DNA of 5,776 nucleotides from Flavobacteriales bacterium (GTDB taxonomy: Bacteria > Bacteroidota > Bacteroidia > Flavobacteriales > BACL11), in assembly GCA_002710495.1 (NCBI GenBank), contig PAKE01000005.1, positions 1 to 5,776 on the forward strand. The letters are read 5' to 3'. This document shows positions 1-5,477 of this stretch, piece by piece. The notes below the pieces were generated by a model. The model saw nothing but the letters and a program-made list of their open reading frames with translations, searched no databases and had not been told where the DNA came from. The position numbers and the translations under genes are program-made. Within the stretch, counting starts at the first letter, position 1. The number at the start of each line of letters is the position of its first letter.

Positions 1-1068
1 ATTTACCATCAATCTTTTTTCTCCAATAAATTCTTTCTCTCTTCCTCCTGAAAAGAAGAATGTAACATGAGGATATTTCTCTGTTTCTGCAATACGGATC
101 TGAGTTTTATTATTTTCTTCTAAAACCTCTCCCAAAGTATTTTTGATGTTTTCCTTGTCGTAAATTACATTTACATTTTTATAAGTGTTATCATAATTGG
201 TCATGGTAGTATAGTGCAGATCCAAAGTATTCATATCAAAATTTGACATATTTTTTTGAGTAAGAACAGTTGTAATTTCTCTACATCTATCCGTTCTGAA
301 ATTAAAACAAATTACTGCGTCATTTTCTTTTATTATTGCAATTGGATTGTTGTTTTCGTCAACAGAAACAATTGGTTTTATAAACTCATCTGTTACTCCA
401 ATATTGTAAGAATCCCGAATGCTCTTAGTAAGGTTTTGAGAAGAATATCCCTTACCTTTAGTCAGTAAGTCGTAAGAGAGTTTTACTCTTCCCCATCTTT
501 TATCTCTATCCATTGCGTAATACCTTCCGCAAATTGATGCGATTTTTGCTCCAAATAAATTCTTCTCTAATTTCTTAATAAATTCTTTTCCGCTTTTCGG
601 ATCGCAATCTCTGCCATCTGTAAAGGCATGAACGAACACTTTTTGAATCCCTTCTTTTTGAGACAATTCACACAATTTATACAAATGATTTTGGTGAGAG
701 TGAATGCCACCATCAGAAACTAATCCGATTAGATGAAGTGCAGTATTATTTTCCTTTGCATAAGTAAATGATTTTTTCAGATTTTCTTGATCTGCAATAG
801 AGTTGGTTTCACAAGCAAGATTAATTTTAGCTAAATCTTGATAAACAATTCTTCCTGCACCTATATTGAGGTGTCCAACTTCTGAATTCCCCATTTGCCC
901 TTTTGGAAGTCCGACATTTTTACCATCAGTTAATAATTCAGAATTAGGATATTTTGTATACAGAGAGTCGACAAAAGGAGTGTTTGATTGGTGAATGGCA
1001 TCTGATTTTGTTTTATCACCATGCCCCCATCCATCTAAAATAATAAGTGCTGTTTTTTTCCCATTCAT
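1..1068 (-). CDS. gpmI: 2,3-bisphosphoglycerate-independent phosphoglycerate mutase, C-terminus cut by window edge
   Basis: This enzyme interconverts 3- and 2-phosphoglycerate in glycolysis and gluconeogenesis, using two Mn ions and a phosphoserine intermediate. It acts in the cytosol. The frame is open for 356 codons from ATG at 1068 to the left edge, and the family is usually about 510 residues, so roughly 150 are missing. Visible landmarks sit at the Bacillus-type positions: ILDGWG with metal ligand Asp12, GNSEVGH with nucleophile Ser62, SDGGIHSH with His123, DGRD with Arg153-Asp154, GRYYAMDRD with Arg182 and Arg188, the FNFRTDR arginines, and RIAETEKYPHVTFFFSGG near the edge. The remaining metal ligands of the phosphatase domain lie outside the window. 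No frameshift or internal stop was found on translation. The next in-frame Met is residue 59, so the start is secure. The gene follows the COG2426 membrane protein gene after 47 bases that contain a possible promoter and an (AT)9 tract. Confidence 0.96.
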   Translation of the reverse strand, partial: MNGKKTALIILDGWGHGDKTKSDAIHQSNTPFVDSLYTKYPNSELLTDGKNVGLPKGQMGNSEVGHLNIGAGRIVYQDLAKINLACETNSIADQENLKKSFTYAKENNTALHLIGLVSDGGIHSHQNHLYKLCELSQKEGIQKVFVHAFTDGRDCDPKSGKEFIKKLEKNLFGAKIASICGRYYAMDRDKRWGRVKLSYDLLTKGKGYSSQNLTKSIRDSYNIGVTDEFIKPIVSVDENNNPIAIIKENDAVICFNFRTDRCREITTVLTQKNMSNFDMNTLDLHYTTMTNYDNTYKNVNVIYDKENIKNTLGEVLEENNKTQIRIAETEKYPHVTFFFSGGREKEFIGEKRLMVN

Positions 1069-1077
1069 ATTAGAATG

Positions 1078-1085
1078 CAAAGGTA
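1078..1085 (-). promoter_or_regulatory. Possible Bacteroidetes -7 promoter box for gpmI
   Basis: On the minus strand this reads TACCTTTG, matching the Bacteroidetes TAnnTTTG -7 consensus. Only nine bases separate it from the gpmI ATG, so a transcript from here would be almost leaderless. No clear TTG -33 element is seen, because the spacer is filled by the (AT)9 tract. The call is by consensus only. gpmI could also be read through from the upstream gene. Confidence 0.35.
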
Positions 1086-1087
1086 TA

Positions 1088-1105
1088 ATATATATATATA
1101 TATAT
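1088..1105. repeat. (AT)9 dinucleotide microsatellite upstream of gpmI
   Basis: Nine uninterrupted AT units lie in the 47-base gap between the COG2426 gene and gpmI, starting three bases behind the possible -7 box. Such tracts can change length by replication slippage. In this position a change would alter the promoter spacer and whatever occupies the -33 region. The tract itself is seen directly; variability is inferred. Confidence 0.9.
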
Positions 1106-1115
1106 TTATGTTGTC

Positions 1116-1565
1116 TTAGAATAAAAATTCTGTCCCATAAGCAATTGCGGTACATGAGATAATAATTCCACAACTAATTGCAAATAAAGATCTTCTATAA
1201 TTTATGCCAAAAATGTAAGAGGCAATAGTTCCGATGTATGCTCCGGTAAAAGGCAAGGGAATCATTACAAAAATCATTAATCCCCAGGATCCATATTTAC
1301 CAATCACATTTTTAGTTTTTTTTCTAGCTCTTAATGAAAGTTTTACCGCACTTTTTCTATAGAATTTATTTTTTAACAGATATTTATTAGATATTTCTAT
1401 AGATTTATAGAATAAAGGAAATACTAAGAGATTTCCTAAGATTCCAACTAATAAGATAGTTGTTGTTGTGAGATTACCAATTGCTATTGCAATTGGAATC
1501 CCAACTTTCGCTTCTCCAAATGGAGAAATACTTATCAAAAAAAGATCAAGGATGTCTTTGTACAC
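1116..1565 (-). CDS. Small integral membrane protein, COG2426 / putative small multidrug export family
   Basis: I assign this 149-residue protein to the family named 'putative small multi-drug export protein' (Pfam Sm_multidrug_ex). The transport role behind that name is poorly established, so the substrate is unknown. With GTG as residue 1, a short hydrophobic N-terminus leads to the family-like PFGEAKVGIP (15-24; Glu18 falls where ELRGAIP is usual). A membrane segment with GILGN follows (about 33-55), then a very basic loop (57-92), the signature IFVMIPLPFTGAYIG (98-112), and hydrophobic helices to the C-terminus. The start is not ATG. The frame can extend to TTG at 1586, but that codon lies inside a likely -7 promoter box. 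GTG at 1565 is 18 bases past the box and gives an N-terminus of normal family length, so I prefer it. The gene stands 47 bases before gpmI and may be co-transcribed with it. Confidence 0.85.
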   Translation of the reverse strand: MYKDILDLFLISISPFGEAKVGIPIAIAIGNLTTTTILLVGILGNLLVFPLFYKSIEISNKYLLKNKFYRKSAVKLSLRARKKTKNVIGKYGSWGLMIFVMIPLPFTGAYIGTIASYIFGINYRRSLFAISCGIIISCTAIAYGTEFLF

Positions 1566-1583
1566 ATTTAAAAAATTATGACA

Positions 1584-1591
1584 CAAATTTA
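1584..1591 (-). promoter_or_regulatory. Possible -7 promoter box for the COG2426 membrane protein gene
   Basis: The minus strand reads TAAATTTG, a match to the Bacteroidetes TAnnTTTG box, 18 bases before the GTG at 1565. It overlaps the alternative TTG start at 1584-1586, which argues against that codon. No convincing TTG -33 element is present. The match could be chance in such AT-rich DNA. Confidence 0.35.
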
Positions 1592-1627
1592 ATAGGTTAA
1601 AAGTTATTTAGAGAAATAAATCAGATG

Positions 1628-1652
1628 TTTTTTTTTAAAAAATAAAAAAAAA
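1628..1652. repeat. Long homopolymer tracts T9-A6-T-A9 between two genes
   Basis: Just downstream of the amidotransferase-like gene the plus strand holds nine T, six A, one T and nine A. The T9 and A9 could pair as an A:T-only stem with a seven-base loop. Without G:C pairs this is at best a weak terminator. Homopolymers of this length are prone to slippage and sequencing error, but here they lie outside coding sequence. Confidence 0.6.
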
Positions 1653-1656
1653 GGAA

Positions 1657-2370
1657 TTATTTTTTCATTTCTTTGAAGAAATTATCTCTCATTTTCTGAT
1701 GAATTACATTGTCTTTTCCTAAGCGCTCAGGATGAAATTGAACCGCTATCATAAATGGATGAATAGATATGTCCATCACAATTGCTTCAGGTAGTCCGTC
1801 AAAAGAACGCGCAATAACACGTAAATGATTTGGAATTATTTTTAATCCTTGATGGTGCCAAGAATTTACCATTATAGTGTCTGTTTCAATAGGAAAAATT
1901 AAAGTTGAGGTATCGCAAAGTACAATTTCATGAAATACCTCTCTATTATTTCTGTGAATTACTTTTGTTCCTATTTCTATCGGAATATCTCCATATAAAG
2001 TTCCTCCACTTGCCACATTCATCATTTGCATTCCTCTACACACTCCAATAAGAGGTGTTTTATTTTCTAAAGCAAAATCAAATAATTTTCTTTCTAATGT
2101 GTCTCTTTTATAATTAATATCTCCACATACTTTTAAGTTAGAGGTGTTGTTATATTCAAGTGGATTAATGTCTTCACCTCCAGTTAAGATGATTCCATCA
2201 GCAAGTCTTAGGATACTATCGGTGTTTTTTATAGTGTAGGCGTCTAATATAATTATGTCTTCTCCATCAATCCAATTAATATAGTTTTTAGAGGCCTTGG
2301 AAAGAATAATGGTTTGTTGTCCAACCCCAATCAAAGGCACAGAGAATAATAGGACTAATAGTTTTTTCAT
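1657..2370 (-). CDS. Exported class I glutamine amidotransferase-like hydrolase (peptidase C26, gamma-glutamyl-GABA hydrolase family)
   Basis: This 237-residue protein belongs to the family of PuuD-type gamma-glutamyl-gamma-aminobutyrate hydrolases, which cleave gamma-glutamyl amide bonds through a Cys-His-Glu triad. The family landmarks are in order: TGGEDINP (63-70), KRD..E (88-93), nucleophile elbow GVCRGMQ with Cys111, GGTLYGDI (122-129), NSWHHQ (169-174), PEAI (194-197), and QFHPE with His213 and Glu215. The triad looks complete. The first 17 to 18 residues form a signal peptide: MKK, a hydrophobic stretch, then IGVGQQ with likely cleavage near Gly17-Gln18. The enzyme is therefore predicted to act in the periplasm or outside the cell, unlike cytosolic PuuD. 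ATG at 2370 is one base after the stop of the 74-residue gene, which suggests translational coupling. No polyamine or folate genes are adjacent, so the natural substrate cannot be named. Confidence 0.88.
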   Translation of the reverse strand: MKKLLVLLFSVPLIGVGQQTIILSKASKNYINWIDGEDIIILDAYTIKNTDSILRLADGIILTGGEDINPLEYNNTSNLKVCGDINYKRDTLERKLFDFALENKTPLIGVCRGMQMMNVASGGTLYGDIPIEIGTKVIHRNNREVFHEIVLCDTSTLIFPIETDTIMVNSWHHQGLKIIPNHLRVIARSFDGLPEAIVMDISIHPFMIAVQFHPERLGKDNVIHQKMRDNFFKEMKK

Positions 2371-2371
2371 C

Positions 2372-2596
2372 TTATTTTGTTAAATAAACATAAATCACTA
2401 TTTGTGATACTATACCTATTATAGTTATCCAAAAAAAGAACTGAACATTAGATTGGATATTTCTAATAGACCTTGTTTGAGCTTGTATTTCTACTAACAT
2501 TTTATCTTCTCTATTCATACTTTCATATAACCTTAATTCATCTACTGAAAGGTTTGTTAAACCTGGATTTGATCTCCATTGATTTGATTCCATCAT
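2372..2596 (-). CDS. Hypothetical 74-residue protein with one C-terminal membrane segment
   Basis: I do not recognise a named family. The first 50 residues are polar and probably partly helical (about 17-50: SVDELRLYESMNREDK...QTRSIRNIQ). A hydrophobic helix follows at about 53-72 (FFFWITIIGIVSQIVIYVYL), ending in Thr-Lys. Arg42 and Arg45 before the helix favour a cytoplasmic N-terminus by the positive-inside rule, giving a tail-anchored-like topology. It starts with two consecutive ATG codons (2596 and 2593), either of which could be used. A likely -7 box lies 19 bases upstream. Its stop is one base before the start of the exported C26 hydrolase, so the two are surely co-transcribed. Frame integrity, operon position and the clean membrane segment support a real gene. 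Confidence 0.75.
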   Translation of the reverse strand: MMESNQWRSNPGLTNLSVDELRLYESMNREDKMLVEIQAQTRSIRNIQSNVQFFFWITIIGIVSQIVIYVYLTK

Positions 2597-2615
2597 TTTA
2601 AGTTTTTAATTTCCC

Positions 2616-2623
2616 CAAATATA
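2616..2623 (-). promoter_or_regulatory. Possible -7 promoter box for the 74-aa gene and C26 hydrolase unit
   Basis: The minus strand reads TATATTTG, matching TAnnTTTG, 19 bases before the first ATG of the 74-residue gene. The spacing resembles that of the box before the COG2426 gene (18 bases to its GTG). No clear TTG is seen at -33. The tandem repeats at 2679-2763 lie about 55 to 140 bases upstream, in the place expected for activator or repressor sites. Confidence 0.4.
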
Positions 2624-2678
2624 GTAATATTAAATATTAGTATAGAAATGATCTTTTATTGAATTTAGAGGGAAATGC

Positions 2679-2763
2679 CATTTTATTTTAGTAAAAATTC
2701 CATTTTTTGTAAAAAAGTGTTGTTTTCGTGTAAAAAAGTGTCATTTTAGTACAAAAAATGTGT
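2679..2763. repeat. Degenerate tandem array, about four units of 20-22 bp
   Basis: On the plus strand, units begin at 2679 (CATTTT), 2701 (CATTTT), 2721 (TGTTTT) and 2742 (CATTTT), each followed by GTAAAAA- or GTACAAAAAA-like sequence. A possible fifth, more decayed unit begins at 2761. The core GTAAAAAAGTGT is perfect in units 2 and 3 (2709-2720 and 2730-2741), exactly 21 bases apart. The period is two DNA helical turns, so equivalent bases face the same side of the helix. It lies upstream of the 74-residue gene and could be an operator array. The low complexity means chance or slippage origin is not excluded. Confidence 0.6.
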
Positions 2764-2892
2764 TTTAATTAAATTATTGATTAATAAACATCTTGAAAAT
2801 CAGTTGTTTTTTCAAAAACCATTAAAATAGAACTAATAAAATTTGGTAAAAATACACGAAAACACATAAAAACGTTAAAAAATAAAAGAAAA

Positions 2893-4227
2893 TTACAATA
2901 AAATACACATTTTTTGCATTATTTCATCACTTTCCCATATTTCTTCAATATTAGGGGTAGTCATAATGTTCTGCATGAGTTTTTCTTGTTTCATTCCAAT
3001 CTCCCAAGCCTCAGCATAAGGAATATTCGTGAAACTAACCATGGAATATAATGGAACCCATTTATCAGGATATAAATTGGCAAATTTCTTTTCTATTTCT
3101 TTCTGTAATAAAAATTTAGGATCAGCTGTTTTATCACGCATTACAATAAAATTATGCATGGATAAATCTTGCACTCCATCACCATTTGGTTTTCTACTTT
3201 TAGAATATTCATCAAAGCATGTCTCAAAATTATCTTCATGATTATCTAGTAGTACATTTAAAATTCTGCAATCTTCAAAACCGGCATTCATTCCTTGTCC
3301 GTAAAAAGGAACGGTAGCGTGTGCTGAATCTCCAATAAGTATTGAAGTGCCCTTTACATGCCAAGGGTATGTTTTAACAATACCTAAACCAGATGTTGGG
3401 TTGGAGTTCCACTGCTCGTGTAAATTCGGGACAATATTAGTAAAGTCTGGAAAAATAGATGTGAAATAATTTTCAACTTCCTGTTTTGAATTTAATCTTT
3501 CAAAAGAATTTTTTCCTTTTTTTGGAGCAAATAAAGTACAGGTAAAACTTCCATCTAGGTTGGCCAATGCTATAAGCATAAATTCTCCTCTTGGCCAGAT
3601 ATGTAATGCATTTTTTTCTAATAGGTATGTACCGTTTTTTCCTGCAGGAATTAGTAATTCTTTATAATCGTGTTCAATTTTATTATATGCATATTCATGA
3701 TGGTGTTTCTTAACCATTTGCTCACGAACAGATGATAATGAACCATCTGCACCGATAATTAAATCTGATGAAATTACTTTTTTTGTGTCTGTATTTGTAT
3801 TTTTAAAAGTAGCAATTGCCTCTTCCAAATTAGCATCTATACATTTTTCATTAAAATAAAGTTTTGCTCCATTTTTATCCGCCATTTCCATCAAAAGAAC
3901 ATTTAACTGTACTCTAGAAACAGAGTAAATAGCTTCACCATCATTCCCATAAGGCTGCTCACTTAAATTACCTTCCTTGTCATGCATAATTCTTTTATCC
4001 ATAGGAATAGCAATCTTTTTTACTTCTTTATCAATCCCCACTTTTTTTAGTGCAGTCCAACCCCTTTTTGAAAGAGCTAAATTTATTGATTTGCCTGCTG
4101 TTATAATTTCAGATCTTAAGTCTTTTCTTCTTTCAAAAATAGTGACTTTATATCCTCTTTTTATCATGTAAAGAGCACAAAGAGATCCGACTAATCCAGC
4201 ACCAACAATGGTAATATCTTTCTTCAT
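2893..4227 (-). CDS. kmo: Kynurenine 3-monooxygenase
   Basis: This FAD-dependent aromatic hydroxylase turns L-kynurenine into 3-hydroxykynurenine with NADPH and O2. At 444 residues it has normal family length. Visible motifs: the Rossmann GAGLVG (9-14) closed by Glu32 in FERR, SINLALSKRG (47-56), the GADG motif (159-162), and GDSAHATVP then GQGMNAGFED (299-319) around FAD. A gap-free hand alignment to remembered human KMO around the pocket places Arg79, Tyr93, Asn359 and Tyr394 at human Arg85, Tyr99, Asn363 and Tyr398. The conserved Glu366 position is Val362 (MHNFIVMRD instead of the usual N-[YF]-x-E-M-R), so substrate affinity or preference may differ. No C-terminal membrane anchor like that of eukaryotic KMO is visible. 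The ATG overlaps the kynU stop by one base (TAATG), indicating one operon with coupled translation. It is the last gene of the kynurenine set here. Confidence 0.95.
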   Translation of the reverse strand: MKKDITIVGAGLVGSLCALYMIKRGYKVTIFERRKDLRSEIITAGKSINLALSKRGWTALKKVGIDKEVKKIAIPMDKRIMHDKEGNLSEQPYGNDGEAIYSVSRVQLNVLLMEMADKNGAKLYFNEKCIDANLEEAIATFKNTNTDTKKVISSDLIIGADGSLSSVREQMVKKHHHEYAYNKIEHDYKELLIPAGKNGTYLLEKNALHIWPRGEFMLIALANLDGSFTCTLFAPKKGKNSFERLNSKQEVENYFTSIFPDFTNIVPNLHEQWNSNPTSGLGIVKTYPWHVKGTSILIGDSAHATVPFYGQGMNAGFEDCRILNVLLDNHEDNFETCFDEYSKSRKPNGDGVQDLSMHNFIVMRDKTADPKFLLQKEIEKKFANLYPDKWVPLYSMVSFTNIPYAEAWEIGMKQEKLMQNIMTTPNIEEIWESDEIMQKMCILL

Positions 4228-5477
4228 TAAATTACTTTTTTTAGTATATTGTAGAAATTAAATACGTCTGAGAAACTGTTATAAAGTGGGACAGGAGCTA
4301 CACGAATTACATCTGGTTCTCTCCAATCAGCAATAACTCCTTTCTTAGTTATTTTGTTGAACAACTCTTTATTCCCATTTTTTACTCTAATAGAAATTTG
4401 ACATCCTCTTTCTTCTGGTGTAATAATTTCTATTCTATCTGTTTCAATTGTATTTAATAAGAATAGTAAGTAATCTGTTAATTTTTTAGATTTTGCAACT
4501 AACTTTTCCATACCTACCTCATCAAAAATAGAAAGAGAAGCACGTATTGCTGCTAAAGATAAAATTGGAGGGTTGCTCAACTGCCATCCTTCTGCCGATC
4601 TTATTGCGTTGAATTCATCTGGCATTTTAAAGCGATTCTCTTTATTGTGTCCCCACCAACCTGCAAATCTTGGAAGACCTGAGTTATGATGTTTTTCGTG
4701 CACAAAGACAGCTGCAACAGAACCAGGTCCAGAATTTAGGTATTTGTAAGAACACCAAACAGCAAAATCAACATTCCATTTATGGAGTTCTAAATTTACA
4801 TTCCCGGCTGCATGTGCCAAATCAAAACCAACAACAATTCCTTTGTCTTGCCCCAATTTTGTGATAGTTTCTAAATCAAAAACTTGTCCCGTATAGTAGT
4901 TTACTCCTCCCAGCATAATCAGTGCAATTTCATTTCCTTCTTTATCAATTATCTCCGCAAGATCTTCTGTTCTAATTGATGATTCTCCATTTCTTGGATT
5001 AAGTCTTATCAAAGAATTATTCACTGAATATCCATGGTGTTTTATTTGTGATTCTACAGCATATATGTCAGATGGAAATGCGTCCGCTTCAATAATAATC
5101 TTATGCCTTTTTTTAGTAGGTCTATAAAAAGATACCATCATTAAATGAAGGTTAACCGTAAGGGTATTCATTGCAATAACTTCTGATTGTTTTGCTCCAA
5201 CTATTTTAGAGTAACTTTCGGTTAAGAATTCGTGATAAGGCATCCAGGGGTTTTTAGCATGGAAATGCCCTTCTACTCCTAAGGTTGCCCAATCTTCTAA
5301 TTCTTGATTTATAAATGATTTCGTTCTTTTTGCTTGTAATCCCAGTGAGTTTCCGCAAAGGTAAATATGCTCTTTTCCATTTTTCTGTAATGGAATATTA
5401 AACTCATTTCGATAATGTTGTAATTCATCATTTTTATCTAGCTGTAAAGAAAATTTATCCGTATTTTTAAAAGTCAT
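4227..5477 (-). CDS. kynU: Kynureninase
   Basis: This PLP-dependent hydrolase (fold-type I) splits 3-hydroxykynurenine or kynurenine into 3-hydroxyanthranilate or anthranilate plus alanine. The 416-residue protein is full length. Seen in order: LCGNSLGLQ (40-48), FPSD with Phe134 and Asp137 (PLP ring and phosphate region), FDLAHAAGN with Asp219 and His222, CSYKYLNSGPG with PLP-binding Lys245 preceded by Tyr244, GWWGH (273-277), and SNPP with Asn302 in the substrate site. These match the residues known from bacterial and human kynureninase, so it should be active. Being next to kmo argues that 3-hydroxykynurenine is the main substrate. Its ATG lies inside the end of the cyclase gene (11-base overlap) and its stop overlaps the kmo start. 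No Shine-Dalgarno sequence is obvious, so coupling by overlap is likely. Confidence 0.97.
   Translation of the reverse strand: MTFKNTDKFSLQLDKNDELQHYRNEFNIPLQKNGKEHIYLCGNSLGLQAKRTKSFINQELEDWATLGVEGHFHAKNPWMPYHEFLTESYSKIVGAKQSEVIAMNTLTVNLHLMMVSFYRPTKKRHKIIIEADAFPSDIYAVESQIKHHGYSVNNSLIRLNPRNGESSIRTEDLAEIIDKEGNEIALIMLGGVNYYTGQVFDLETITKLGQDKGIVVGFDLAHAAGNVNLELHKWNVDFAVWCSYKYLNSGPGSVAAVFVHEKHHNSGLPRFAGWWGHNKENRFKMPDEFNAIRSAEGWQLSNPPILSLAAIRASLSIFDEVGMEKLVAKSKKLTDYLLFLLNTIETDRIEIITPEERGCQISIRVKNGNKELFNKITKKGVIADWREPDVIRVAPVPLYNSFSDVFNFYNILKKVI

Larger units (their letters stand above)
2597..2892. other. 296-base AT-rich intergenic region between kmo and the 74-aa gene
   Basis: I see no convincing reading frame, RNA gene or GC-stem terminator here. 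It carries the likely -7 box at 2616-2623, the degenerate tandem array at 2679-2763, and a small GTTTTT/AAAAAC palindrome at 2806-2819. A 12-base inverted copy of part of the array lies at 2853-2864. As the only long gap between genes in the window, it probably separates the kynurenine operon from the next transcription unit. Confidence 0.7.

Noticed and set aside
1..60. Suspected frameshift near the left edge of gpmI
   Set aside because: Careful re-reading keeps the frame open through FSGGREKEFIGEKR to the edge, matching the family.
256..468. Plus-strand frame of 70 codons
   Set aside because: It lies wholly within the well-conserved gpmI coding sequence on the other strand and encodes nothing recognisable.
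1628..1652. T9/A9 hairpin as a rho-independent terminator
   Set aside because: The stem would consist only of A:T pairs and has no following U-tract distinct from the stem itself.
2679..2763. CRISPR array
   Set aside because: The units are 20-22 bp, contiguous and degenerate, with no spacers between conserved repeats and no cas genes nearby.
2806..2819. GTTTTT/AAAAAC palindrome as a terminator or operator
   Set aside because: Six A/T-rich pairs with a two-base loop are expected by chance in DNA of this composition, and it lies too far from the kmo stop to be convincing.
3029..3241. Plus-strand frame of 70 codons inside kmo
   Set aside because: Antisense shadow of a clear Kmo frame with no family motif.
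3977..4171. Plus-strand frame of 64 codons with a hydrophobic look
   Set aside because: It is antisense to the Kmo N-terminal FAD region; hydrophobicity arises from the complement of charged codons.
4670..4864. Plus-strand glutamine-rich frame of 64 codons
   Set aside because: Antisense to the kynureninase PLP-lysine region; the composition is a by-product of the real gene.
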